A stretch of DNA of 26,007 nucleotides from a virus, in IMG/VR virus record IMGVR_UViG_3300006102_000008, positions 1-26,007 of that record; one strand, 5' to 3'. Both the position numbers and the translations under genes were made by a program. The notes under the pieces are model-generated. The model ran no database searches, was not told the DNA's origin, and was given only the letters and a program-made list of their open reading frames with translations. Below, piece after piece: positions 15,386 to 21,837 of the stretch. The stretch's first letter is position 1. Each line of letters opens with the position of its first letter.

Positions 15386-16039
15386 TTAGGTGTTCCAGGG
15401 GGCCGCTGCACCGGCCGTCAGAGCTACAGAGGGCGGCATCGGAAGCGGCGGCAGCATCGCGGCAGACGCCATCTGCGCCTGCAGTTGAGGTTGTCCGGTC
15501 GGTGGGGCAGGCAGAGTCGGCGTCGGCGAAAGCGCCGACGCGTGGTGCTGATGAACCACGGGTGCCGCTGTATGCACTGGCATCTTCGCTAGCGCCCCGA
15601 CTCCGTCGAACGCATGTGGGAGCCCGAGATCGTTCTGAGCGTCAGTGCCTTTTTCAGTGTTCGCGGGCTTGAGCTTGATGCTCATGCGAATGAGCTTGCC
15701 GTAGCAGGGGTCAAAGCTGTCTGCGCACTGTAGGCCGCATGCCTGGATCAATTTGGCTATGAACCCCCGACTCATGGCCAGATACACCGGACTATAGCCA
15801 TGGATGCCGACGTGCCTAGTTGCTTTGCGTCCCTTGAACGGGCCTTCCTGAATTGTGAATTGCAGACTGGTGCCGGACTTGGTGTTTCCGCGCCCGTCCG
15901 CTGGCTTCGACGTGGGGAACTCTTTCGTGAACGCCCAAACGTAATCGCCGGTCGGGATTAACTGGGATGCATCCGCTTCGCTGGCAAACCGCGTCAGGTT
16001 TTCTGGATCGCCGAAGCCAATATCTCTCAAGTTCGTCAT
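15386..16039 (-). CDS. DUF669-like ssDNA-binding candidate
   Basis: A 217-residue protein. The first about 110 residues look like a compact OB-type or mixed-beta domain, with GDYVWAFTKEFPTSKP, then GTSLQFTIQEGPFKGRKATR and a helical MSRGFIAKLIQACG. This order is like the DUF669 proteins that lie beside Sak4-type ATPases in phages and are thought to act as single-strand binding proteins. The last about 60 residues are a disordered Pro/Ala/Gln-rich tail, as in many ssDNA-binding proteins that recruit partners through an intrinsically disordered C-terminus. It is directly downstream of the ATPase gene and separated from it by a hairpin. Confidence 0.7.
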   Translation of the reverse strand: MTNLRDIGFGDPENLTRFASEADASQLIPTGDYVWAFTKEFPTSKPADGRGNTKSGTSLQFTIQEGPFKGRKATRHVGIHGYSPVYLAMSRGFIAKLIQACGLQCADSFDPCYGKLIRMSIKLKPANTEKGTDAQNDLGLPHAFDGVGALAKMPVHTAAPVVHQHHASALSPTPTLPAPPTGQPQLQAQMASAAMLPPLPMPPSVALTAGAAAPWNT

Positions 16040-16060
16040 GCTACGTTTCCTATGCTACGT
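16038..16060. repeat. 9-bp direct repeat at the start of the ssDNA-binding candidate gene
   Basis: ATGCTACGT occurs at 16038-16046 and again at 16052-16060. It lies at and just upstream of the minus-strand ATG (16037-16039), in the leader before the gene. It could be a translational operator for the product, but it may be chance. Confidence 0.4.
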
Positions 16061-16063
16061 GTA

Positions 16064-16086
16064 CTCGGCAGAACTATTCTGCCGAG
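16064..16086. other. perfect 10-bp hairpin between two early genes
   Basis: CTCGGCAGAA (16064-16073) is the exact reverse complement of TTCTGCCGAG (16077-16086) with a 3-nt loop. It lies in the 68-nt gap between the Sak4-like gene stop and the start of the ssDNA-binding candidate, read on the minus strand. No U-run follows on that strand, so a simple intrinsic terminator is unlikely. An RNA processing or stability site, or an attenuator that sets the ratio of the two products, fits better. Confidence 0.6.
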
Positions 16087-16107
16087 TTGTCACTGACTCA
16101 TTGCTAC

Positions 16108-16893
16108 TTAGTTCGCTGGGATTCCGCTCAGGTATTTCGCCAGTTCCGGCCACATGAGCGGAATGTAGTCGGGTGCTTGGTCGCGGCATTTGGCGACATA
16201 GCCGCCGCTGGGTTGCAGGTACAGCCGCCGATCAGCCATGCCGACAATCTTTGCCGATCCGTTTTTCTGGAATCCGGAACCAGGCGCCTCCGCAGTGATG
16301 AGGGGGATCGCGCAGTATCCGATCACATCGCAAATCTCACGGAGGTAGTCGTCCGTCCGTTTGTGCAACTTGGGCGCCCACCTCGTGAAACCTTGCGCGG
16401 AATCGGGCGGCGATTCCTTGACCGGGCTTGAGTGGGCAATCAGGATGACGAGATAGCCGACATCGCGCAGCGCCTCGATCCAGGGGCCAAACTGCGTGCG
16501 AAAGATATCAGCTTGAAAAATGTAACCCTTGCCGTAAGGGATATCCTCAATCTGCGAGACTTTGTGCTTGTCGCAAACGACGGCCTGCACCAGGGGCTCC
16601 GCGTGATCCACGGAATCGATCACGATCGTCCCGAACCTAGCGCACTTGTCCGCGAGCAAGATCTGAAACGACTCGATCATGTCGCGCCATGATGCGATAT
16701 TCAGCGCAGGCACGTTCTTAAGCGCTTCATTGCGGCCGAGGCCGCGTTCCGTGCAGAGAAAGATTGGACGCGGCGCATTCGCCGCAATCGTCGATTTGCC
16801 AGTCCCCGACTGTCCGTGAAAGAGGATCAGGGGTGTCCGCGTGTGATTCGTGATAACGTTGTCGAGAGAAAGCGCCATATGCTTTGCCACCAT
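16108..16893 (-). CDS. Sak4-like recombination ATPase (AAA family)
   Basis: A 261-residue protein; ATG 16893 and ATG 16878 are both possible. Walker A is GQSGTGKST (about 28-36). Walker B ends in FGTIVIDSVD (about 88-97). A third block, YLVILIAHS (about 147-155), corresponds to the strand after the sensor region. This is the AAA_24/Sak4 single-strand-annealing ATPase group related to RecA, which promotes annealing together with a phage ssDNA-binding protein. It is the first gene of the minus-strand operon and has a strong promoter 24 nt upstream. Confidence 0.85.
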   Translation of the reverse strand: MVAKHMALSLDNVITNHTRTPLILFHGQSGTGKSTIAANAPRPIFLCTERGLGRNEALKNVPALNIASWRDMIESFQILLADKCARFGTIVIDSVDHAEPLVQAVVCDKHKVSQIEDIPYGKGYIFQADIFRTQFGPWIEALRDVGYLVILIAHSSPVKESPPDSAQGFTRWAPKLHKRTDDYLREICDVIGYCAIPLITAEAPGSGFQKNGSAKIVGMADRRLYLQPSGGYVAKCRDQAPDYIPLMWPELAKYLSGIPAN

Positions 16894-16916
16894 GCCACTA
16901 TGCTAGGGATGATGAC

Positions 16917-16946
16917 AATATAAGTCGCTATGATGCGTTCTGTCAA
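16917..16946 (-). promoter_or_regulatory. minus-strand early promoter
   Basis: On the minus strand TTGACA (16946-16941) is followed by 18 nt and TATATT (16922-16917), a near-consensus sigma70 promoter. It reads into the Sak4-like gene and the recombination/replication operon behind it. The sequence TTGACAGAACGCA at its -35 end is identical to a sequence at about 20108-20120 and close to the one at 256, so it may be under the phage repressor. Confidence 0.75.
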
Positions 16947-16995
16947 TACAAATTCCGCGAAGGTCTTGCCTAAATCAAACCACACGTGAGTTGTA

Positions 16996-17403
16996 TCACC
17001 ACTCGCAGTTTTCGGGTTGCAGCCCCGCATAGGTCTTCGGAGTATCGTCGAGTTCCTGCGGCAGAAGGCCGGCTGCGATGCGGGCGCTCGTCTCGATGAA
17101 ACACATCATGTTCCAGGCCGCTGCCTCGGCGTGCGGCTCGTCGGTAAAGCCGGCCGACAGCTTGAATGTGTGCCGCAACGCCGCGTCGAGATAGAACGAA
17201 AGCGGCAACCCCTTCTCCCAATTGCGGCGTTCATACTTGTTTGCGCCGGCTTCGAAGTGCTGAGCGAGCCGAACCATCGCCGTCGGCGGCAGAAGGTCGA
17301 ACGCGCCCTTTCCCGCAGCGCGGTCGCGCTGCGCCCCCGTCTCCGATGTTCGGCGCTCGCCGCTGTCTTTTAACGGCTGGGCCTTGTTCGTTTTCTGTTG
17401 CAT
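16996..17403 (-). CDS. dATP/dGTP diphosphohydrolase-type protein (DUF5664-like)
   Basis: A 135-residue protein. The start is firm: AAGGAAGG lies about 5 nt before the ATG at 17403. The order SGERR..., GKGAFDLLPP, LAQHFEAGANKYERRNWEKG, LDAALRHTFK and HAEAAAWNMM is that of the phage dATP/dGTP diphosphohydrolase N-terminal family, related to the MazZ of diaminopurine phages and to all-alpha NTP pyrophosphatases. It would remove pyrophosphate from deoxynucleotides. Its gene begins inside the 3' part of the resolvase gene on the same strand, overlapping by 173 nt. Confidence 0.8.
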   Translation of the reverse strand: MQQKTNKAQPLKDSGERRTSETGAQRDRAAGKGAFDLLPPTAMVRLAQHFEAGANKYERRNWEKGLPLSFYLDAALRHTFKLSAGFTDEPHAEAAAWNMMCFIETSARIAAGLLPQELDDTPKTYAGLQPENCEW

Positions 17404-17875
17404 GCGCCTTCCTTTGGATCTGAGCCAGGATAAATAGTGCGACGGACAGCGCGTCCGCCTCGTTGTCGTCAGTTACATGATAGCCACGCGTGATCATTGC
17501 GCTGATCATCTGATCCTTTTTTGCCGCCCCATTGCCGGTCGCGTGCTTTTTGACGGACCCAACCGGCGCGTAGTGCAGCGGTATTGCGCGCTGAGCGCAC
17601 ACAAGTTCCAGCACCGCCCTATCGCCATAGTGAAGCTCACGCTGTCGGTTCCCGCGCATGGTGGCCGCGTTGACCTGTTCCACCGCGATGTTGCTCGTGT
17701 TGTACTGGCGTGATTTGCGATCTAAGAATGAATAAAGTCTTAGCCTGCGCTCGACATCGGTGATTTTTTCTGTCGTCTTGTGTTTTAGGCACATGCTGCC
17801 GGACTCTACGAAGCCTTGCGGGCCAAAAACCGCCCACCCAAGCGTGGTTCCTAGGTCAAGGGCGAGCAGGAACAT
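17231..17875 (-). CDS. ruvC: RuvC-like Holliday junction resolvase
   Basis: A 214-residue protein. RuvC-fold acidic residues are visible: Asp7 in LLALDLGTTLGWA, Glu66 in AVEQV, and Asp137/Asp141 in TDDNEADALSVAL. RuvC cuts four-way junctions; phage versions resolve recombination or replication intermediates before packaging. The conserved fold ends near residue 155. The following about 58 residues are Arg/Ala/Gly-rich, and their DNA also encodes the start of the diphosphohydrolase in another frame. This tail looks like a run-on rather than a domain, so the functional product may be shorter than the frame. Confidence 0.82.
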   Translation of the reverse strand: MFLLALDLGTTLGWAVFGPQGFVESGSMCLKHKTTEKITDVERRLRLYSFLDRKSRQYNTSNIAVEQVNAATMRGNRQRELHYGDRAVLELVCAQRAIPLHYAPVGSVKKHATGNGAAKKDQMISAMITRGYHVTDDNEADALSVALFILAQIQRKAHATENEQGPAVKRQRRAPNIGDGGAARPRCGKGRVRPSAADGDGSARSALRSRRKQV

Positions 17876-17897
17876 TTAACAAACTCATATTTTTGCG

Positions 17898-17927
17898 TTG
17901 ACAAGCGGTAAATGGGTCAGCTATTGC
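17898..17927 (+). promoter_or_regulatory. probable repressor-gene promoter
   Basis: TTGACA (17898-17903) is followed 18 nt later by TATTGC (17922-17927), a weak -10. It lies in the 121-nt divergent region between the resolvase gene (minus) and the repressor gene (plus). A GTCA half (17916-17919) is placed so as to form a loose TTGAC ... GTCA pair. The divergent position is where a phage control region is expected. Confidence 0.5.
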
Positions 17928-17996
17928 CTGTCTCCACGTGCTGACAAAAGACATTACAACAAAGCGCGGGATCGGTCAAATTTAGTGGAGTTGGCT

Positions 17997-18776
17997 ATGG
18001 CGAACACTCGCAAAATTAAAACGGCGAAGCGGCCCGCACGGGAGACGAAGATGAAACATCTTCAGGCGGAGGACAAGGCAACTGTCGCGGCGACAGGAGA
18101 TTGGAGAAGCCGCCTGCGGGCGCTTATTGATAAGCAGCGGCTCTCGATGCGGCAAGTCAGCATAGCCGCAGGTCTCCACCCAACCACTGTTTCGGTATTG
18201 CTTGGCTCGGATCGAATCCCGAGCGTCGTGAACCTAATGGAGGTGTGTAAGGTGCTGCGGTGCGGCATTGGGTTTGTGATGGGGGAAGATCTTAGTGTGT
18301 ATTCCTCGTCCGAAGGTAGGACTTCGGGCGAGGAAGTGCAGATGATCCCGGTTGTTGAGTGGGAAGATATTACACAATTTCTGAATCAGGAGGGGGATGT
18401 GAGGGCACTAAGAAAGGAGGCGGCTGCTGTGATGGAGCCGGCCTCGAGGAGATTCCGGCTGGATTGGGAGGGATCGGCAATGTCGCCTGTAATAGAGAGC
18501 GGCAGCGTACTCGATTGTAGCGCAGCAATAGACCCGGAGCCGGATGATTATGTCATCGTCTACTTGAAAAAGACGAAGCGGTGTATCCTGCGACAGTTGT
18601 CGCCGTCCGAGTACAACGCCGCAGGCTATGTTGCGCGTGCGACGTTGAAAGCGGCCAATAAAGCGTGGCCGCCTATTATGTTCTCGGCGGAGGCGGGTGA
18701 CCAAATCGTGGCCGTCGTCATCAGCTTCACTAGACAGTTGCGCCGAGTAAGAACGCCGACCAAGCGCCGCAAATGA
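17997..18776 (+). CDS. CI-like repressor with degenerate S24 domain
   Basis: A 259-residue protein from the ATG at 17997, which has GGAG 6 nt before it; the longer frame from 17898 overlaps the promoter. Residues about 38-95 form an XRE-type helix-turn-helix (MRQVSIAAGLHPTTVSVLLG). Residues about 150-230 match the LexA/CI S24 fold. The motif expected as G-x-S-M reads GSAM (about 159-162), with Ala in place of the nucleophilic Ser. The catalytic Lys of T-x-K-x-L reads CILRQL, with Arg (about 199). If so, the repressor cannot cleave itself in the SOS response. Its ATGA overlap with the next gene shows an operon with the excisionase-like and integrase genes. Confidence 0.85.
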   Translation: MANTRKIKTAKRPARETKMKHLQAEDKATVAATGDWRSRLRALIDKQRLSMRQVSIAAGLHPTTVSVLLGSDRIPSVVNLMEVCKVLRCGIGFVMGEDLSVYSSSEGRTSGEEVQMIPVVEWEDITQFLNQEGDVRALRKEAAAVMEPASRRFRLDWEGSAMSPVIESGSVLDCSAAIDPEPDDYVIVYLKKTKRCILRQLSPSEYNAAGYVARATLKAANKAWPPIMFSAEAGDQIVAVVISFTRQLRRVRTPTKRRK

Positions 18777-19132
18777 TAACCGCGCTGACGTTTTCCAGGG
18801 CGGCGGAACTTCTTTCGTCACGCGGGCTAGACGGCGTGACTGAGGGCGTGCTACGTCGCGCCGCCCGACGCGGCGACTTGGCTCAAATGAAGGTCGGGCG
18901 GCGGACCTATCTGCTGCCCGACGACCTTGAGGAGTATGTGACATGGCTCGCCGCCGCAAGGCCCCCCGCAAGGTGCTCTATTGCCCGCCAGGATTTACAC
19001 CTCCGCGCCACGTCGCCGAGTATCGGCACAAACGAGAGGTCAGAGAGCCAACCTGGTACATTGTCCACCTCGACACTGAGCGCAGTTGTTATGCGCCGCT
19101 TGAGCGGGAAGACATTGCCAACCAAGCGCTAG
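18773..19132 (+). CDS. excisionase-like helix-turn-helix protein
   Basis: A 119-residue frame coupled to the repressor by ATGA. Residues 1-60 look like a MerR/HTH_17-type excisionase DNA-binding domain: FSRAAELLSSRG, an acidic/polar turn, LRRAARRGDLAQMKVGRRTYLLPDDLEEYV, with the RRTY turn expected before the last strand. Such proteins bind att arms and bias integrase to excision. The last about 60 residues overlap the integrase gene in another frame and look like out-of-frame sequence (Ser/Thr/Arg-rich), so the functional part is probably the first 60 residues. Confidence 0.75.
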   Translation: MITALTFSRAAELLSSRGLDGVTEGVLRRAARRGDLAQMKVGRRTYLLPDDLEEYVTWLAAARPPARCSIARQDLHLRATSPSIGTNERSESQPGTLSTSTLSAVVMRRLSGKTLPTKR

Positions 19133-20073
19133 CTGAGTATTTGATTGACGCGAGACGTGACGAGCGCGCGCCGGATCTACTGATATCTGAGGTGCTGCTG
19201 CACTACTGCGAGGAGCGTCCGCACGATCCCGACAAGCGCTTTTCGGATAGACAGCGGCAGCGCTGGATTGCGTCAACTAGATCGCGCTGCAAACGCCTGT
19301 TGCCGGTCTTCGGGCACATGCAGGCGCATGAGTTGTCTGTACATGCGTGCAGAAATTATCACACCAAACGCACCGCGGATGGGGCCGCCCCCGAAACTGT
19401 CCGGCGGGAGCTGGGGCTGCTGCGTGCCGCGCTCGGATGGGCAGTCGCGCGCGGTAGGTTGCCGGTGCTCCCCGCAGTGTGGTGCCCAGCGCAGCACCGC
19501 GTACCCCGTCCGATGCTGAGCAGATCCGACGTGGCACGGATTCTATTGAGCGCTCGCCGGGAGCGGCAACCGGAGATGGCCCGCGCTTTCTGTCTATTGG
19601 TGCGCCTGATGATCCACACTGGCCACCGCTATGAGGCCGTCATGGACCTCAAATTTGCGCCGTGGCGCGATGGCGGCTATATTGACAACGGGCGTGGGCT
19701 CATCGACTTCAACCGCGGCGATGGGCACCGAACCAGCAAGGGGCGTTCGCGTATGCGCGTGCCGCGGCGTCTGCGCGTGGCTATGCTGGCGGCGGAGCGC
19801 AGGAGCGCTAGCGGTTTTGCAATCGACTGCATACGCTGCCGCTGGTCCTACAGGGAGGCTTGGGTGCGCATACTGGCTCGGGCCGGCCTGGCCGCAACGC
19901 GCAAGAGTGGCGGCTATACTTTTCATGATCTCATCCACCACGGCATCACCGAGAGACTCAGGGCGGGCGGTTCCGTTTGGCACGTTGCCAGTCACTCGGG
20001 TAGATCAGAGAAAATGGTCCGCGATGTATACGGGCACTGGATCGACGATGAATTCGCCGACGCGGACAGATGA
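18943..20073 (+). CDS. int: tyrosine recombinase (integrase)
   Basis: A 376-residue protein; GAGGAG lies about 8 nt before the ATG. The N-terminal part has an arm/core-binding look (LLISEVLLHYCEERP, then VRRELGLLRAALGWA). The catalytic domain carries Arg I in TGHRYEAVMDL, a candidate Lys in TSKGRSRMRVP, then the box-II segment FHDLIHHGIT, the late His in ASHSGRSEKM and the nucleophile Tyr in DVYGHW. The family form of box II is H-x-L-R-H, but here the Arg is Ile (ATC). It should integrate the phage at a host attB. It is the last gene of the lysogeny operon. Confidence 0.88.
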   Translation: MARRRKAPRKVLYCPPGFTPPRHVAEYRHKREVREPTWYIVHLDTERSCYAPLEREDIANQALAEYLIDARRDERAPDLLISEVLLHYCEERPHDPDKRFSDRQRQRWIASTRSRCKRLLPVFGHMQAHELSVHACRNYHTKRTADGAAPETVRRELGLLRAALGWAVARGRLPVLPAVWCPAQHRVPRPMLSRSDVARILLSARRERQPEMARAFCLLVRLMIHTGHRYEAVMDLKFAPWRDGGYIDNGRGLIDFNRGDGHRTSKGRSRMRVPRRLRVAMLAAERRSASGFAIDCIRCRWSYREAWVRILARAGLAATRKSGGYTFHDLIHHGITERLRAGGSVWHVASHSGRSEKMVRDVYGHWIDDEFADADR

Positions 20074-20245
20074 CGCCTTCCATTTTATTTCCGAGATATA
20101 AGCCAATGTTGACAGAACGCAATGGAAAACGTCGCTTTTAGTCAACACCTATCAACATCAAAAGTCGAGGAAACCCAGTGAATTTAATCCTTTGTAATGA
20201 CAAAAAACACCGCACGCTTGCCGACTCAGGGCAAATTGGTTGTGC

Positions 20246-20273
20246 GTTTTCCCCGGGAAAACCGCCATTTTTT
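20246..20273 (+). terminator. possible intrinsic terminator after the integrase
   Basis: GTTTTCCC (20246-20253) and GGGAAAAC (20255-20262) form a palindrome around one base; as a stem it is GTTTTC/GAAAAC with a CCCGG loop. Six T follow at 20268-20273 after a 5-nt gap. It would end transcription of the repressor-xis-int operon. The AU-rich stem is weak, so it may instead be a protein-binding palindrome. Confidence 0.4.
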
Positions 20274-20281
20274 CAATTTCC

Positions 20282-20303
20282 TTCCGGGATTGTTCCGGGA
20301 TTG
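20282..20303. repeat. tandem 11-bp repeat
   Basis: TTCCGGGATTG occurs twice in direct succession (20282-20292 and 20293-20303) without mismatch. The 11-bp period equals about one helical turn, which would suit arm-type binding sites for integrase or another DNA-binding protein. Confidence 0.7.
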
Positions 20304-20473
20304 CGCCTGATGACAATTCTAGTCTCTGGGTCTAAAATGCAGGCGGTTGTGCGCGCGGCTCCCCTCTCTGCCGCGATGCGCCCCGCAGCGGGTGTCCGAT
20401 CAAAAAGATTTTTGCGAATTGTTCACTTTTTGGTTGACTCCCGTTTCGGGGCGGCCTACGAAAGGGGCGTCGA

Positions 20474-20490
20474 GAGCACCACGGTGACTC
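20474..20490. other. imperfect palindrome, CACC/GGTG type
   Basis: GAGCACCACGGTGACTC forms arms around CACC and GGTG, ending in GAG and CTC. It lies 10 bp before the start of the larger palindrome and shares its core order (GAG...CACC...GGTG...CTC), so the two look like a pair of related sites. Confidence 0.45.
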
Positions 20491-20492
20491 GA

Positions 20493-20527
20493 GGGGGGCG
20501 GAGTACACCAAGGTGTCTCCAGCCCCC
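20493..20527. terminator. strong hairpin just after the minus-strand membrane protein gene
   Basis: On the plus strand, GGAGTACACC (20500-20509) pairs with GGTGTCTCC (20512-20520). Flanking G-runs (20493-20498) pair with CCCCC (20523-20527), giving a stem of about 14-15 pairs with few mismatches. It begins three nucleotides after the stop of the minus-strand gene 20530-21672. No clear U-run follows on the minus strand, so it is either a rho-independent-like terminator with a poor tract or a stabilising 3' hairpin. Confidence 0.45.
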
Positions 20528-20529
20528 TG

Positions 20530-21672
20530 TTACTTTAAGCGCACGCCGTGCCAGCCACGCTTGCCTTGCGATTTCTCCGAAGACACGCCGGTTGCTATAG
20601 CCCACCGCCCCCACGCGGAATGGAACGGCGCGCTCCCTCGCCCTTCCGAACACTGCGCCCTATAGCTGGCGAAAATTTCCCGCGAGGAAACGGCGCAGGT
20701 GGGATCAAGTTGTATATGCGCTTCAATCCATTCCTCGAATGTGCGGCAGCCCCGCTGAGTTCGTGGTGGCTCAATGCCGGCGCTAACGTGCCGCGGCGCG
20801 GCACCTCCAACTTCGATCGCCTTAGATTCTCCCATAACAAACAGCACGTGCACCAGGAATGAAGTGAGTATCATTTCAAGCAATAGTACCCACGCCCTCG
20901 TCAAAAACGGGAGCGCGGCGGCTGCGTATTGCACTTCGATGCCGGGCAAGATCTTGTACAATTCGCCTCCAAAGCCTCCGAGTGCTCGGGCCACCGCATC
21001 GCACTTTGTTACTAGGTCGTGCTCGAGTTGTATCAGCGCCTTGATTTGATTCTCTTTTTCCGTGGCATCGCTCAAATCCTTCTGTTGCTGTTTTGCAACA
21101 GATTTGGTGTACAACGGACCTGCCTCAAGCCTCTTGATGTCGGCTTCGATTTGCCCCTTGCTCCTCTCTGGCCACTTGCGGCGGGCGAGGGTGTCCTGCG
21201 CGTCCTTTATAGCTGTCCTGACCCCGTCCACGTCCACGGCCAACTGCGTGGACACGATGGCATTGTCCGCGGACAGACTAATGGCCGTGGTGCCTGCGAG
21301 CCCGAGACACGTCACGGCGGCCGACAGCCACATGGCGGACAAAACCCTCAAAAAAGCGCGCAGGGACATGTGTTGGACGCGTCCATACCCTGTCCTACCC
21401 TGTCCATACCCTGTCCTACCCTGTCCATACCCTGTCCAATCGCTCCGCGGACGCCCTATGTTGGACACGTGACACGCACGTGTCATTTGGATGATCGGGA
21501 GTAGATACACCGAACTTACGATGAATAGCGCCGGCACGGCAGATGCCAGCGTTTCGCGCAGTGTTCCGAAGCGCCTGTAGTCGTCCGGGATCGCCAGAAA
21601 ATATTCGAACGCCGCGCACGGCAGTAGCAAAAAAAGCACACCGATGATTTTAGGCCACACTCTCTTTTTCAT
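20530..21672 (-). CDS. multi-pass membrane protein with coiled coil and winged-helix-like tail
   Basis: A 380-residue protein. Three hydrophobic helices (about 9-28, 42-63 and 107-132) precede a long charged coiled-coil segment (about 145-225), then a fourth helix (about 250-280, RAWVLLLEMILTSFLVHVLF). The C-terminal about 75 residues (FEEWIEAHIQLDPTCAVSS, SREIFASYRAQCSEG, then GWHGVRLK) resemble the winged-helix tail found at the C-terminus of D5-type primases. A 21-bp repeat encodes TGYGQGR copies near residues 79-98. I recall this layout in mobile-element proteins of unknown role, but could not check. A superinfection-exclusion or other host-directed function is possible from its place between int and the structural genes. 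Confidence 0.75.
   Translation of the reverse strand: MKKRVWPKIIGVLFLLLPCAAFEYFLAIPDDYRRFGTLRETLASAVPALFIVSSVYLLPIIQMTRACHVSNIGRPRSDWTGYGQGRTGYGQGRTGYGRVQHMSLRAFLRVLSAMWLSAAVTCLGLAGTTAISLSADNAIVSTQLAVDVDGVRTAIKDAQDTLARRKWPERSKGQIEADIKRLEAGPLYTKSVAKQQQKDLSDATEKENQIKALIQLEHDLVTKCDAVARALGGFGGELYKILPGIEVQYAAAALPFLTRAWVLLLEMILTSFLVHVLFVMGESKAIEVGGAAPRHVSAGIEPPRTQRGCRTFEEWIEAHIQLDPTCAVSSREIFASYRAQCSEGRGSAPFHSAWGRWAIATGVSSEKSQGKRGWHGVRLK
21381..21437. repeat. 21-bp tandem repeat, 2.7 copies
   Basis: The units start at 21381, 21402 and 21423, each GTCCATACCCTGTCCTACCCT or a part of it, with no mismatch in the complete copies. On the minus strand this encodes repeated TGYGQGR in the membrane protein. 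The unit is a multiple of three, so copy-number change would lengthen or shorten a loop without a frameshift. Confidence 0.8.
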
Positions 21673-21779
21673 GACAGTCTCATATACAACTTATGCTTGC
21701 TCGCGATGATTCGTGTCGTCGCACAATAGCTGGAATGTCGAGAATAATCAATGTTCGATGTGTTTAGTCATCGTCGCGG

Positions 21780-21808
21780 TTGACACTGACGACAGGAAGC
21801 GCTATTCT
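21780..21808 (+). promoter_or_regulatory. sigma70-type promoter for the 21838 gene cluster
   Basis: TTGACA (21780-21785), 17-nt spacer, TATTCT (21803-21808), which is close to consensus. The first gene starts at 21838, with GGAAAGAG as its ribosome site. This promoter reads away from the minus-strand membrane protein gene, so the small plus-strand cluster has its own expression, independent of the structural genes, as for a moron or lysogeny-expressed gene. Confidence 0.75.
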
Positions 21809-21837
21809 TCTTACTTGCACTGGAAAGAGACAAAATC

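Larger units (their letters stand above)
20074..20529. other. non-coding region downstream of the integrase, candidate attP region
   Basis: About 456 bp with no convincing gene; one plus frame (20178-20600) crosses it but looks like non-coding translation. It holds a TTGACAGAACGC box and inverted GTTGAC/GTCAAC ends near 20107-20145, a 17-bp palindrome with a T-run, a tandem 11-bp repeat, and two CACC-A-GGTG-type hairpins near 20474-20527. This repeat-rich, AT-richer character directly behind int is typical of attP with integrase arm sites. No tRNA 3' end that would mark the core was found. Confidence 0.45.

Noticed and set aside
20178-20600. 140-codon plus frame downstream of the integrase
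   Set aside because: It crosses palindromes and repeats, has no ribosome site that stands out and reads like non-coding sequence; it also enters the antisense of the membrane protein gene.
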